Positions 7,989 to 18,116 of a DNA stretch of 64,000 nucleotides are shown here, in pieces; the first letter of the stretch is position 1; every line of letters begins with the position of its first letter. Below the pieces are notes generated by a model, which was not told the DNA's origin, did not search any database, and saw only the letters and a program-made list of their open reading frames with translations. This DNA comes from Shewanella frigidimarina (GTDB lineage Bacteria; Pseudomonadota; Gammaproteobacteria; Enterobacterales; Shewanellaceae), in contig NZ_RKKE01000001.1 in NCBI RefSeq assembly GCF_003797125.1, forward strand, positions 62,001 to 126,000. Direction: 5' to 3'. The position numbers and the translations under genes are program-made.

Positions 7989-10145
7989 ATGCTGCGTTGC
8001 TTTTATTTGGTCATATTATGTTCGATACTATTAAGTTCAATGGTTTCGGCAAGGGATATTGAGCAGCAAGAAATATTGTTCAAAGAAAATCCACAAAAGC
8101 TTTATACAAAGCTAATGAGGGCCACCGAGTTCCCGTTACAATTTTCAAATAATGTGGAGTTTGAGCAAGCCGCTAATGAATTAAGTTACCCTCCAAATGA
8201 ACTCCATCGTGATTTAGAGCTATTAGCTAGGCTCAATTTAGAAGCAAAACTGACATCACCAACTAAATATCAAGATGCCGAATTGCTCATAACACAATTA
8301 GACGCGATAGCATCAACCACACTTGAACAAGCTGTCGTCATTATGCTTAAAGCGCGGATTAAAGGGCGTCAAAACCAAGAATATAATCAGGTGATAGTTG
8401 AATATAATGATGCGCTGAATATGGTAAACACAGATGTCAGTTTAGAAAGCACGCTGTTTAAATCAACGCTTCATGAACAACTCAGCATGTTACATTCACT
8501 GCTCCTTCAACCTACTCCAGCATTTTCTCACTTAAATCGTTACCGCGATATTGCTTACCAATTACACAATAATTATTTTATCTCCGATGCCGAAACCCAG
8601 TTAGGTCGTTATTACAATCTTAATGGCGACCAAGCCAAGTCACTACAGCATTATAGTGAAGCATTTCGTTTAGCTAATAGCCTAGACTACCCAGGAATTA
8701 AAGCACATACACAACTTAATCTTGCGCGTACATACCGAGATTTAGAACAATGGGATGATGCACTAAAATATGCTCATAATGCGGCCGAAATACTTCAAGC
8801 GATAGGCCAAGATGTCTACTTAGCCGAGACCTTAACGGTTATCGCAATGATTTACGCAGGCCAAGATCAATGGAATAAAAGCATTGACTATTATTTAAAT
8901 GTCCAGCAAGTCAATGAGCGTATGGGAAATGAAATAGCCATCGGACTCACCTACAACAACTTAGGCGAAGCTTACTTCAAATTAAATAATATCCAAGCAG
9001 CATTGAACGTAATGCAACGTGCAAATGATATATTTAGGGCTCGAAAAGTAGAACATTACTTAGTACACAACGAACTACTATTTGCCCAAATAAATACTAG
9101 TGAAGGCATGTGGAATGAGGCGATTGATCATGCGAGTAAGGCTATTGAACTGGCTAAAAAGAAACATTTAAATGATGTGCAAACAGAAGCATTAGGCTAT
9201 TTATCTACCGCATATCGAAAAACTAACAATCCCAACGCAGCACTTGCAACAGTCGATGCCATTGTTGAACTGATCAATACATCGCAAGAAAAAACCGAAC
9301 AAACAAATGATTTCTCTGAACTCACTGAACAAAAACTAAAATTCGAGCTGGGTTTATTGCAAAATAAACTACAACAACAAACTGCGAAAAATAAATACAA
9401 TCAATTTATCATTTTAGTATTAATTCTCGGTTTTAGTATTGCGATTATCGTGTTGATATTTATCTACAGAAAATTTCAGCAACGAAATACTTTATACCTT
9501 AACGCCCAACGTTTAAATACCATAGACCCAATAACACAAGCACAAGGTTACAGGGCATTTATTCAACGGATAAGCACACTAAAACACACAGAATCTAAAA
9601 CGCTTGCGCTTGTGAATATTAATAAATTAAACAATATTGATATTCAGCTTGGCCTCACTGAGTCTGTAGTATTAATGCAACATTTTAATAGCCAGTTCTG
9701 TAAACATCTAGATACTGAAGTGTTTATCATTCGTTCAGGATTAATTGCATGTTATTTTGATAAGCAATATGACGCCGAAAATATCCTACATGCTGTCATT
9801 GAGTGTCTTAAACAATTACAAGAGACCCAATTTACCATTCCTAACTTTGCTAGCTTATCCGCGGTTCAACATGCCAGTATTGGCCACATTAATTTACCAT
9901 TACTGGGCAACCCAGATGCCAGCATCAGTGCAGAATTACAATTTGAAACATTGCAATTCGCACTAGCTGCAGCAATGGAGATAACCGAGCAACCCGCTTA
10001 TGTGTCATTGCGACCACTTAATTTTGCACCAGCGGCTGTTTTTATGCGCCCACTATATTTAAATCTGACTCAAGCACTTAATCGCGGCATCATTCGTGCG
10101 GAAAGTAATCGTAACACCCAAGATATCAACTGGCCGAAAAACTAA
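7989..10145 (+). CDS. TPR-repeat membrane protein with degenerate GGDEF-like domain
   Basis: 718-residue protein with an N-terminal signal segment (MLRCFYLVILCSILLSSMVSA). A long helical region carries several tetratricopeptide repeats (about 200-420, for example KSLQHYSEAFRLANSL, DALKYAHNAAEILQAIG and ALNVMQRANDIFRA). A coiled stretch and one membrane span (FIILVLILGFSIAIIVLIFIY, about 474-494) precede a cytoplasmic C-terminal domain. That domain begins like a GGDEF fold (TIDPITQAQGYRAF, LALVNINKLNNI), but the signature loop is replaced by VFIIRSGLIACYF, so cyclase activity is not expected. The topology suggests a periplasmic TPR sensor. It lies 200 bp upstream of an intact diguanylate cyclase. 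Confidence 0.75.
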   Translation: MLRCFYLVILCSILLSSMVSARDIEQQEILFKENPQKLYTKLMRATEFPLQFSNNVEFEQAANELSYPPNELHRDLELLARLNLEAKLTSPTKYQDAELLITQLDAIASTTLEQAVVIMLKARIKGRQNQEYNQVIVEYNDALNMVNTDVSLESTLFKSTLHEQLSMLHSLLLQPTPAFSHLNRYRDIAYQLHNNYFISDAETQLGRYYNLNGDQAKSLQHYSEAFRLANSLDYPGIKAHTQLNLARTYRDLEQWDDALKYAHNAAEILQAIGQDVYLAETLTVIAMIYAGQDQWNKSIDYYLNVQQVNERMGNEIAIGLTYNNLGEAYFKLNNIQAALNVMQRANDIFRARKVEHYLVHNELLFAQINTSEGMWNEAIDHASKAIELAKKKHLNDVQTEALGYLSTAYRKTNNPNAALATVDAIVELINTSQEKTEQTNDFSELTEQKLKFELGLLQNKLQQQTAKNKYNQFIILVLILGFSIAIIVLIFIYRKFQQRNTLYLNAQRLNTIDPITQAQGYRAFIQRISTLKHTESKTLALVNINKLNNIDIQLGLTESVVLMQHFNSQFCKHLDTEVFIIRSGLIACYFDKQYDAENILHAVIECLKQLQETQFTIPNFASLSAVQHASIGHINLPLLGNPDASISAELQFETLQFALAAAMEITEQPAYVSLRPLNFAPAAVFMRPLYLNLTQALNRGIIRAESNRNTQDINWPKN

Positions 10146-10223
10146 TCGTTTAATAAACATGCAACTGTAGCCAGTTATGAGATTTAGTACGGTAATTGGA
10201 TTTGCTGCACAACATTATTGAGA

Positions 10224-10250
10224 TAACATTACTATAATGTTAGCCGATGA
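10224..10250 (+). promoter_or_regulatory. Candidate promoter of the diguanylate cyclase
   Basis: TAACATTA, 11 bp, then GCCGATGA resembles a sigma-28 (FliA) promoter: seven of eight bases match at -10, but the -35 is weak. The spacer contains TATAAT (10233-10238), which could equally be a sigma-70 -10 with no recognisable -35. The start codon lies 97 bp downstream. Confidence 0.35.
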
Positions 10251-10347
10251 TAGGTTAGTTACTGTGAATTCCATTTGCTGTCTAAATTAATATCCTAATC
10301 ACGGCAATTGATGCCTTTAGCTGAAGAATGAAAGTAGGCACTGCAAA

Positions 10348-11904
10348 ATGAATGAGTCAAATACAGCGATAACTCAAATTTCGTTGATGAAGCAAAAGCT
10401 CTATGCAGCTAAACTTGCTCTGGAAGAGATTAATATCGATCGCAATGATAAATTGAAAACATTGATTCAATTTATTACTCATCTGAGTCTTGCTTGTAAA
10501 GGGCAAAATTTAGAACTTGATAATAAACTGGCTAAATTGCGCCATCATATGCACGATTTTGAGCAAATTGACGAGGCACTGCCAGAACTCGTCGATATCG
10601 AAAGACTATTAAAATCTCAATATAGCCATACCATGACTCGTTTAGAAGACAGTCGTAATGGGCTCAATCGAGTGATCCGTCAGATCCAACGAATTAACTC
10701 TGCGCCAGACAAACTCAAAAAAGAAATCACCTACTTTAAACAAGAATTAGGCAAACCATTCCATACCGTATGGGAATATATCCCTAAAGTAGAAAAATTG
10801 ATTTTTTTCTATGAAGAAATTTTAAAACACGAATTTGCTGATGCCGATAATTACGAAATTTTGCCTCACCATGTTCAGCTAGCTAAAGAGCTTGCCGCTA
10901 AAATTGCTGAAATTGAATTTAGAAAAGATCAACGCGACCAAATTCTAGTTATAAAAGAAGTGTTACTTGGTGATATCAGCTTAAATAACTTACTGGAATC
11001 TTACCAATCGATATTGAGCCTGCTGTTAGAGAATATTGCTCGCGAAAAAAACGCATCACAAGACTTTTTATTTGCCCTCAATGATGCTCTGACTATCGTT
11101 CGCGATGTGGTCAATAACACCCATAACAATAACCAACGTTGTGAGCAACTTAAAGGCCAATTAAATAAAGAAATCAATTTACGCGTCAATAACGCCGACG
11201 AGTTAGTGGTAGATGCCTATGATCTTAGCCAATTAAAGATTCAACTGACAGTGCAGTTATCTTCACTTCGCGATTCACTGTCTCGTAAAGAGGCATTAGA
11301 ACAACGTGAGCAAACCATCTTACGTAAATCAATAGAGTCAATGCGTAAAGAGCTCAATTCAATGAGCCAGGAAGCGAATAGTTACAAAGAAAAGCTATTT
11401 GAACATCAAAAGCTCAACCTTCTCGATCCGCTTACCCAATTGGCAAACCGTACGGCATTAGAAGATCGCATGGAGCAAGAATATCGCAACCATGTCCGCT
11501 TTAAAACGCCACTGTGGATAGCCATTACAGACATAGACCACTTTAAAAATATTAACGATAACTTTGGCCACAGTACCGGCGATAAAACCTTGCAAGTCAT
11601 CGCTATGGCATTAAAAAATTCATTACGTGATAGTGAGTTTGTCGCTCGTTATGGCGGTGAGGAATTTGTATTACTATTACCTGATGTTACTGATGAGCAT
11701 ATCTCTCAATTATTGAATCGAGTAAGAGAGAAAATCAAAAATATTCCGTTTAAGTTTAAAAATCAGAGAATTACAGTTACATTATCTATAGGTGCTGCAC
11801 AAGTCATGGAAAACGAAACGCTTGAAGAAGCTTTCGAAAGAGCCGATGCTGCATTATACCAAGCAAAAAACAACGGCAGAGACCGAGTCGTAATTGATAT
11901 CTAG
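10348..11904 (+). CDS. Diguanylate cyclase (GGEEF), cytoplasmic, coiled-coil N terminus
   Basis: 518-residue soluble protein. The first 330 residues are helical, without membrane spans, and end in a long coiled coil ([19 protein letters not shown]...). The GGDEF domain spans about 350-515: [17 protein letters not shown], then [24 protein letters not shown] with the metal Asp, and [13 protein letters not shown] as the signature. All catalytic residues look intact, so it should make c-di-GMP. The inhibitory I-site reads RDSE instead of RxxD, which may weaken product feedback. The input domain is not one I can name. ppnN follows 62 bp downstream. Confidence 0.88.
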   Translation: MNESNTAITQISLMKQKLYAAKLALEEINIDRNDKLKTLIQFITHLSLACKGQNLELDNKLAKLRHHMHDFEQIDEALPELVDIERLLKSQYSHTMTRLEDSRNGLNRVIRQIQRINSAPDKLKKEITYFKQELGKPFHTVWEYIPKVEKLIFFYEEILKHEFADADNYEILPHHVQLAKELAAKIAEIEFRKDQRDQILVIKEVLLGDISLNNLLESYQSILSLLLENIAREKNASQDFLFALNDALTIVRDVVNNTHNNNQRCEQLKGQLNKEINLRVNNADELVVDAYDLSQLKIQLTVQLSSLRDSLSRKEALEQREQTILRKSIESMRKELNSMSQEANSYKEKLFEHQKLNLLDPLTQLANRTALEDRMEQEYRNHVRFKTPLWIAITDIDHFKNINDNFGHSTGDKTLQVIAMALKNSLRDSEFVARYGGEEFVLLLPDVTDEHISQLLNRVREKIKNIPFKFKNQRITVTLSIGAAQVMENETLEEAFERADAALYQAKNNGRDRVVIDI

Positions 11905-11923
11905 CCCATCCCAAGACGATTTT

Positions 11924-11960
11924 CTTTGGACTCGGCATCAAATACTCGAGTCCAAAGGAG
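11924..11960 (+). promoter_or_regulatory. Hairpin overlapping the ppnN ribosome site
   Basis: Perfect 11-bp inverted repeat CTTTGGACTCG (11924-11934) and CGAGTCCAAAG (11947-11957) with a 12-nt loop. The 3' arm includes the first bases of the AAAGGAG Shine-Dalgarno (11954-11960), seven bases before the ppnN ATG. No T-run follows, so it does not look like a terminator. It may control ppnN translation. Confidence 0.6.
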
Positions 11961-11966
11961 TTGCTT

Positions 11967-13331
11967 ATGATAGTAAAAATTAGTCCACGTGGTAGTCTAG
12001 ATCAGCTTTCTCAATTAGAAGTCGAGCGCCTAAAACAAGGCGCAAAAAGTGACCTTTACCAATTATATCGAAATTGCTCACTCGCAGTGTTAGCTTCAGG
12101 GCTTATCAGCGACAGTTCTGAAGAACTGTTTACTCGCTATGAATCTTTTAGCCTTAATATTTTACAGCGCGAAAGAGGCATACAAATTGAACTCATCAAC
12201 CCTCCTCTACAAGCCTTCGTCGACGGTGAAATCATTGTCGGTATTCAAGAACATTTGTTTGCAGTTCTCCGCGATATTATATACATCAGCAACAAGTACG
12301 AAAATTTAAAGCATATTGACTTAAGCAATGCTAGCCACATTACCAATGTTGTGTTTGATATTTTACGCAATGCTCAAGCTATCTCGCCAATGAAAGATCC
12401 TAATGTAGTCGTTTGTTGGGGAGGACACAGCATCAATGCAGTTGAATACCAATATACCCGTGATGTCGGCTACCAACTAGGGCTTCGTAGATTAGATATT
12501 TGCACCGGTTGCGGCCCTGGCGCAATGGAAGGCCCAATGAAAGGCGCAGCAATAGCCCACGCAAAACAACGTGTTCATAATGCCCGTTATATAGGTTTAA
12601 CCGAACCCAGTATTATTGCAGCAGAACCACCCAACCAAATTGTTAATGAATTAGTTATTTTACCCGATATAGAAAAACGCCTAGAAGCCTTTGTCCGTTT
12701 AGGCCATGGTATTGTCATTTTCCCTGGCGGAGCCGGAACGGCTGAAGAATTACTCTACTTTTTAGGTATTTTATTAAATAAAGACAATTGCCATGCATCC
12801 TTTCCACTAGTGTTAACTGGACCAGCTGAAAGTGCAGAGTATTTTACCGTTATCGATGAGTTTATCGGGGCGACATTAGGCGCAGAAGCACAGAGTAAGT
12901 ATCAAATCATTATTGATGATCCAGCCAAAGTGGCGCAAATAATGAAGCAAGGAATGGAAGAGGTAAAAATCTACCGTAAAGAAAAATGCGATGCTTACCA
13001 GTATCAATGGTCTCTCAAAATTGAACCCGAATTTCAATTACCCTTTGCGCCGACCCATGAAGTTATGGCAAATTTAAATCTCTATTTTCAAGAAAACAAG
13101 GCAGAGCTTGCCGCTAACTTACGTAAAGCGTTTTCAGGTATTGTCGCTGGTAATGTAAAAGGCGACACCATCAAGTTGATTCAAGAGTTTGGTCCCTTTA
13201 AGATTGAAGGTGATGCTAAGCTTATGCTCATGATGGATAAGCTATTAAACGCTTTTGTTAAACAACAACGAATGAAACTGCCAGGAAGCGCTTACGTGCC
13301 CTGCTACGACATAATAAAAACAAATGAATAA
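11967..13331 (+). CDS. ppnN: Nucleotide 5'-monophosphate nucleosidase PpnN (YgdH)
   Basis: Cleaves purine and pyrimidine nucleoside monophosphates to base plus ribose 5-phosphate. It is a (p)ppGpp-responsive enzyme in E. coli. From the ATG at 11967 it has 454 residues, the same as my recollection of the E. coli protein, and begins [20 protein letters not shown]. An in-frame TTG six bases earlier would overlap the ribosome site and is unlikely. LOG-family signatures are visible: [27 protein letters not shown] and the catalytic-site motif [13 protein letters not shown]. The C terminus reads [14 protein letters not shown]. It overlaps xni by 8 bp, as in an operon. Confidence 0.95.
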   Translation: MIVKISPRGSLDQLSQLEVERLKQGAKSDLYQLYRNCSLAVLASGLISDSSEELFTRYESFSLNILQRERGIQIELINPPLQAFVDGEIIVGIQEHLFAVLRDIIYISNKYENLKHIDLSNASHITNVVFDILRNAQAISPMKDPNVVVCWGGHSINAVEYQYTRDVGYQLGLRRLDICTGCGPGAMEGPMKGAAIAHAKQRVHNARYIGLTEPSIIAAEPPNQIVNELVILPDIEKRLEAFVRLGHGIVIFPGGAGTAEELLYFLGILLNKDNCHASFPLVLTGPAESAEYFTVIDEFIGATLGAEAQSKYQIIIDDPAKVAQIMKQGMEEVKIYRKEKCDAYQYQWSLKIEPEFQLPFAPTHEVMANLNLYFQENKAELAANLRKAFSGIVAGNVKGDTIKLIQEFGPFKIEGDAKLMLMMDKLLNAFVKQQRMKLPGSAYVPCYDIIKTNE

Positions 13332-14091
13332 ACTACTCATAATTGACGGACTCAACCTCGTACGCCGCATTCATGCGGTGTTACCTGATGAAAACGATAT
13401 TACTAGCGTTCAAGAACGCGTTTTAGCTGCATCTAAAAAAATGTTGCTGCAACATCAACCAACCCATTGCATGGTCGTTTGGGATGGCAATGAGCCATCC
13501 TGGCGCAAAACACTGTACAGCGATTACAAGAAAGGTCGTAAACCCATGCCAACGGCATTAAGTGATGGCCTAGTAAATATCAAAGCCACACTTGCAGAAC
13601 ACGATATCAACTCCTTTGACGCTCAATCTGAAGCCGATGATGTTATCGCCACCATTGCGATGAAAATGATCAGCAATAAGGGAGAAGTGATTATCGTGTC
13701 AACCGACAAGGGCTTTAGCCAGTTACCAACTAAAAATCTCACCTTGTGGGATCATTTTAATCAACAGGTTTTTGATGTTGAACAATATGAAAAGAAACTG
13801 GGAATAGAGCAATACCAAATGCTCGACTTTATTGCACTAGCAGGTGACAGCGGCAATAAAATACCTGGAATTATGGGGATAGGCCCTAAGTCAGCAGCTG
13901 ATTTACTCAATAAATTTAGAACGCTGGCTAATTTATATCGCTCTTTAGATAACCTTGGCGCCAAGCAAGCACTTAAATTAGCCGAAGGAAAAGAGATAGC
14001 CAGAATTAGTTATAAATTAGCCCAGTTACAATGCGATATTCCACTGAATATTAATTTGAAACAATTTAGGATCAATCCGATAACAAACTAA
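13324..14091 (+). CDS. xni: Flap endonuclease Xni (ExoIX)
   Basis: Flap endonuclease of the Pol I 5'-nuclease family, acting on branched DNA. The 255 residues match E. coli Xni/YgdG. It begins [16 protein letters not shown], then [24 protein letters not shown], the acidic cluster [20 protein letters not shown], and the helix-hairpin-helix [22 protein letters not shown]. As in the E. coli protein, some acidic residues of the second metal site seem to be missing (family knowledge). The start overlaps the end of ppnN, so translation is probably coupled. Confidence 0.94.
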   Translation: MNKLLIIDGLNLVRRIHAVLPDENDITSVQERVLAASKKMLLQHQPTHCMVVWDGNEPSWRKTLYSDYKKGRKPMPTALSDGLVNIKATLAEHDINSFDAQSEADDVIATIAMKMISNKGEVIIVSTDKGFSQLPTKNLTLWDHFNQQVFDVEQYEKKLGIEQYQMLDFIALAGDSGNKIPGIMGIGPKSAADLLNKFRTLANLYRSLDNLGAKQALKLAEGKEIARISYKLAQLQCDIPLNINLKQFRINPITN

Positions 14092-14338
14092 TGTCATAAT
14101 AAGCTAACTGCCACTCTGGATAAAGGATGGGCTATAGCGTTAAAACGAATGTATTTAGAGTCTGCTATATCACTCTTGCCACGGATGTTACCAAGGGTTT
14201 TACTTCATAATAGTAGGTTTATGGTAAGCCGATACAATGCAGATAGCGGAACTAAATACTAGATGATAACCGTTTATTATCCAGAGTTGAGCTTACATAC
14301 AGTCAACGACATTAATACCATAATGGATTATCCAGATT

Positions 14339-14737
14339 ATGAACAATAAAGTGACATATATCATCGGTGGAATTTTCACTGCCTATTTACTGTTTGTTGC
14401 CGTGGTGATTTTTGTTTATGAACCACAGCCAGAAGACAGAGCTTGGGATGATCGCCAGGCGTTCAATTTACAAAAAATGAGCGAAGTCAGCTTTGGTCAA
14501 AGCCTTGATGAGATCAGAACATTATTAGGCAGTGCAGATTTTGTCGAAGCCAAAACCGGCATAGATGGACAATATCAAGTGATGTATTACCGTACCCACC
14601 ATATAAAATCAGACGGTGAAACCACTAAAGAAGAGTGCACGCCATTGTTATTCAGAGATAATCTGCTGATTGCATGGGGACAAGACACTGAAGATCAATA
14701 TTTTGCTGTGCCAATAACCCATCAAGATCCGCAATAA
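14339..14737 (+). CDS. DUF3192 family protein
   Basis: 132-residue protein with one N-terminal membrane span (YIIGGIFTAYLLFVAVVIFVY, about 7-27) and a small exported domain with SFGQSLDEIRTLLGSADFVEA, YQVMYYRTHHIKSDGETTKEECTPLLF and LIAWG. This layout fits DUF3192, usually annotated as a putative lipoprotein, but no lipobox Cys is seen here. The ribosome site is weak. It follows a 247-bp gap after xni and ends in its own strong terminator, so it is a single-gene unit. Function is unknown. Confidence 0.75.
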   Translation: MNNKVTYIIGGIFTAYLLFVAVVIFVYEPQPEDRAWDDRQAFNLQKMSEVSFGQSLDEIRTLLGSADFVEAKTGIDGQYQVMYYRTHHIKSDGETTKEECTPLLFRDNLLIAWGQDTEDQYFAVPITHQDPQ

Positions 14738-14765
14738 CTCGTTCTATATCTGTGGTATCAATAAT

Positions 14766-14806
14766 AAAAAACGCCCTATCTGTATCAGCATAGGGCGTTT
14801 TTTTTG
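14766..14806. terminator. Strong bidirectional terminator
   Basis: ACGCCCTAT/ATAGGGCGT stem (14771-14779 with 14790-14798) with A-run and T-run flanks. It lies between convergent DUF3192 and S9 peptidase genes. Confidence 0.9.
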
Positions 14807-14833
14807 TTCATTTAGATAAACATTGATAGCTGT

Positions 14834-17677
14834 TTAATCTACTTTTTTATATTCCTGATAAGCTTCACCTTGGCGAAGCCAATTAGGGGCTTGCTCACCT
14901 TTCAAGTAATGATCGAAGTACTGCTTCATCTTAATGGTATAATCAAGTTTATTGGGATACTTTTTCAAATGATGTGGCTCATCTTCATATTGTAAAAACA
15001 CCACATCCTTGCCTGCACGACGCATTGCTAGATACAACTCAATCCCCTGCTCCCAAGGCACTGCATCATCTTTATCACCAAACATAATCATCATGGGTGT
15101 CTGGATGCGATCAACATAAAAAATAGGCGAGTTTTCAATGTACCTTTGTGGTGCCTTGAACAGACTCTCACCCATTCGACTTTGACCGGTTTCATATTGA
15201 AATTGTCTTGCTAGTCCTGAACCATGGCGAATACCACTGTAAGCACTGGTCATATTCGACACCGGAGCACCAGTAACAACCGCTTTAAAGATATTAGTTT
15301 GGGTTACCGCATAAGCACTCTGATAGCCGCCCCAAGAATGCCCTTGAATACCAACAGCATCAGGATCGGCAACTCCCATCGCTATCAATTTTTGGACGCC
15401 AGCGGTCAAGGCTTTAACTGAGGAAATCCCCGGATAACCAATTTCAAAACGAATATCAGGTAAGAAAATCGCATATCCATTATCTGCATACCAAGCAAAG
15501 TTAGGTCGATGATTGAGTTTCATATCAGGAAACGCATGCAACCTATCACTCATAAAACGATAGAAATACACTAAGGTTGGATACTGTTTACCGGCTTGGT
15601 AATTTGTTGGCTTAATGAGGACTCCATCCATGTTAACGCCGTCACCATCTCGCCAATGTACTAGCTCCGCATTTCCCCATTTAAAGGGTTTACGCTGCTT
15701 ATCCAGTTGGGTCACCTGTTGGGCGTTCTGTGGTGAGGTATTAGCTGCAATATATAAATCAGGATACAAATCATAGCGCTGTTTCGAAAACACCACTGTC
15801 GAGGCTTTATTCGCTCTGGCAAGCAACGTTAATTTACTGTTGCTTTCGGTTAAGCGCTTCACACCCGCTATGCCAATTTGAGCGCTAAAAAATCCGTTTG
15901 CTTTTGATAGATGACTATAACCTTGTAATAGTACAGTTTCAGCATCACTCACTACCGCGGGTAACAATTCATCCTTCACTAAGCCAACTAGCCTGAATTG
16001 AGTTTTCTGCTTTCGCCCCTCGCCATTGGTTAGCATAAACCCTTGGTTAGATGTGGTACTAAACTGCCATACATCATATTTATCATAAACGGTTATCGCA
16101 CTATCATCGGCTAACCAAGGGCCAAAACCGTAACCGGGTGCAGCACTGGGATAGTCATGGTCTTCATCAGCAAAAGGTGTCGTAATATTAGAAGTCAAAT
16201 TAACTCGACGTTGAGATGCAATATCTAACAGAAACACGTTACCTTGCTGATAATAAGCCAGAAACTTAGCATTAGGTGACAGTGTAGGCATTGCATCACT
16301 GGGTTGCTGAGTTAACACAGGAATTTTATTACCGTTGTTTACATCAACCAAATACACATCACGATAAAAGCCTGCCCAGGTGATCATTTTTTGATATGGC
16401 ACATCAGAACTGGCCAATAAAAAACGTGCTTGTTCACCGTAAGTGACATCTGGCACCATTTTATCGGCTAACTGGACTAACTTATTTGAATCTAAGTGTA
16501 AAACGGCTAAATAAGTGCGTTTTAATTCTTGCTCATATTCTTTGACTTCTTGAGGCTTAATTTTGGCATCATCGCCATGCCAAATACGTAACTGCTTTTT
16601 TGCCGTGATAATATTTGGATTAAAGACATCATTGGCATTTTGATAATCAGCTAATTCAGCTTGCTGTTCGACTTTGGGGACTCGACCAACATACAAACGC
16701 TGGCCGTCTTTTGAAAACTGTAAGCTTGAGTATTGGTTATATGTCCAACCTTCAGACTGAGCAAATTGCTGTTGTTTATTCTGCTCTACATCAATAAGCA
16801 ACATATCATGCTCACGGCCATAGCGTGTCATACTCGCGGCACCTTTCGTCACGGCAACATATTGACCATCATCGCTGATCGCTAATGCTTCAATATGTTC
16901 ATCGCTACTACCATAAAGCTGACGCTGTTTTTGGTCATCCAATGTCACCAATACAACTTGGTGTAGTTGATTTTCACCTTGATTGACGACTGCAACAAAA
17001 TGCTTCCCAGTTTTATCAAAAGCGAATTGTGTCACATCAGATAGCTGCGAGTGTTGATTGGTAGCCAGATTAATTAACCGAACATCAGCACCTTTATCAG
17101 CTTCCTCAATTTCAGCATGAGTATCATCTTCAGATTGAGCAGTATTTTCGGCTACCGTTGATTCAGAGATAATAGATTCAGAGGCAGTGGATTCAGACGC
17201 TTTAGACTCCGATTTCTCATCGGTAGATTCAGGCTTGCTAACGTTAAATTTCACCACTAAAAAATGACCATTGTCGCTAAACAAGGCGGAATCTACATTT
17301 TCAAATTTCTGCTGTTTGCCATTTTGAGTATTCAGTAAGACCACTTCATGAGGTAAATCGGCTTTCTTCTCGGTTTCTCGTTCAAATAAGCTCGCTTCAA
17401 TAGTCGCCAACACAAATTTTCCATCAGCACTGACATTAACATCGGTGCCATTAGCAATTTCATACTGTTTATTGTTATCACTAAAACGGATTAATGCACG
17501 ACTATCGCCTCTATCAGGAGTAGCCTGTACTGCAATCACTTTGCCATCATCAGAAATAACAGGCTGTTGTAGGGTTTCAAAATGCATAATGTCATCAAGG
17601 GACAGTGCACGTTGCGGGGCCGCATGGGCACTAAATGACAGGCAGACTGCCAATGGAATTAAATTGAATAATTTCAC
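14834..17677 (-). CDS. S9-family prolyl oligopeptidase-like peptidase, exported
   Basis: 947-residue serine peptidase. The GTG start at 17677 is preceded by GAGGAAAACT and gives a signal peptide (MKLFNLIPLAVCLSFSAHA) before APQRALSLDDIMHFE. The middle is a beta-propeller (for example LVDVNNGNKIPVLTQQPSDAMPTLSPNAKFLAYY). The C-terminal alpha/beta-hydrolase domain carries the nucleophile motif GHSWGGYQS, the Asp in MFGDKDDAVPWEQG and the His in DEPHHLKK, all intact. It is longer than typical 650-700-residue members, partly because of a Ser/Glu-rich insert near residues 157-195 with repeated SES units. The gene is monocistronic. Confidence 0.9.
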   Translation of the reverse strand: MKLFNLIPLAVCLSFSAHAAPQRALSLDDIMHFETLQQPVISDDGKVIAVQATPDRGDSRALIRFSDNNKQYEIANGTDVNVSADGKFVLATIEASLFERETEKKADLPHEVVLLNTQNGKQQKFENVDSALFSDNGHFLVVKFNVSKPESTDEKSESKASESTASESIISESTVAENTAQSEDDTHAEIEEADKGADVRLINLATNQHSQLSDVTQFAFDKTGKHFVAVVNQGENQLHQVVLVTLDDQKQRQLYGSSDEHIEALAISDDGQYVAVTKGAASMTRYGREHDMLLIDVEQNKQQQFAQSEGWTYNQYSSLQFSKDGQRLYVGRVPKVEQQAELADYQNANDVFNPNIITAKKQLRIWHGDDAKIKPQEVKEYEQELKRTYLAVLHLDSNKLVQLADKMVPDVTYGEQARFLLASSDVPYQKMITWAGFYRDVYLVDVNNGNKIPVLTQQPSDAMPTLSPNAKFLAYYQQGNVFLLDIASQRRVNLTSNITTPFADEDHDYPSAAPGYGFGPWLADDSAITVYDKYDVWQFSTTSNQGFMLTNGEGRKQKTQFRLVGLVKDELLPAVVSDAETVLLQGYSHLSKANGFFSAQIGIAGVKRLTESNSKLTLLARANKASTVVFSKQRYDLYPDLYIAANTSPQNAQQVTQLDKQRKPFKWGNAELVHWRDGDGVNMDGVLIKPTNYQAGKQYPTLVYFYRFMSDRLHAFPDMKLNHRPNFAWYADNGYAIFLPDIRFEIGYPGISSVKALTAGVQKLIAMGVADPDAVGIQGHSWGGYQSAYAVTQTNIFKAVVTGAPVSNMTSAYSGIRHGSGLARQFQYETGQSRMGESLFKAPQRYIENSPIFYVDRIQTPMMIMFGDKDDAVPWEQGIELYLAMRRAGKDVVFLQYEDEPHHLKKYPNKLDYTIKMKQYFDHYLKGEQAPNWLRQGEAYQEYKKVD

Positions 17678-18116
17678 AGTTTTCCTCTAATGGTAACGTT
17701 AATTGATTATTGTTATAGATCACCGCAATAGATCATCGTGTTGGATTATCTCAATATTGACCAGTTAACATTAAGCCAACCAGCAAAAAACACGACATGC
17801 GACCAAAGTCGTCTTTATAAAAAATGCTTACAGAATAAGCTAATGCTGCCAATAAAACATTGAACCGCCGATAAATCTTCAGCATTAAGGTACTTTACAA
17901 GTAAACGATTTGTAACAAAGGTTCATAGTAAAACAATCAAATTAGAATTGACTTAAAAATAACGGAAATAATGTGATAATACTCACTATTTTCTGTAAAT
18001 AAACATTAAAAGTCGTTAAAATACGCCGCAGAAAAACGACGCTTTTTATCGTCACCTAGCCGTGTCATATATGCGGTCTATCAATTGCAGTAACCACAAC
18101 CGTGGAAGGACTATTC
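17678..18116. other. Divergent promoter region, no gene seen
   Basis: About 440 bp between the S9 peptidase and isocitrate dehydrogenase genes. It is AT-rich. TTGACT at about 17949 and the AT-rich stretch after it may hold the idh promoter, but I find no convincing -35/-10 pair at standard spacing. No open frame is convincing. Confidence 0.5.
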
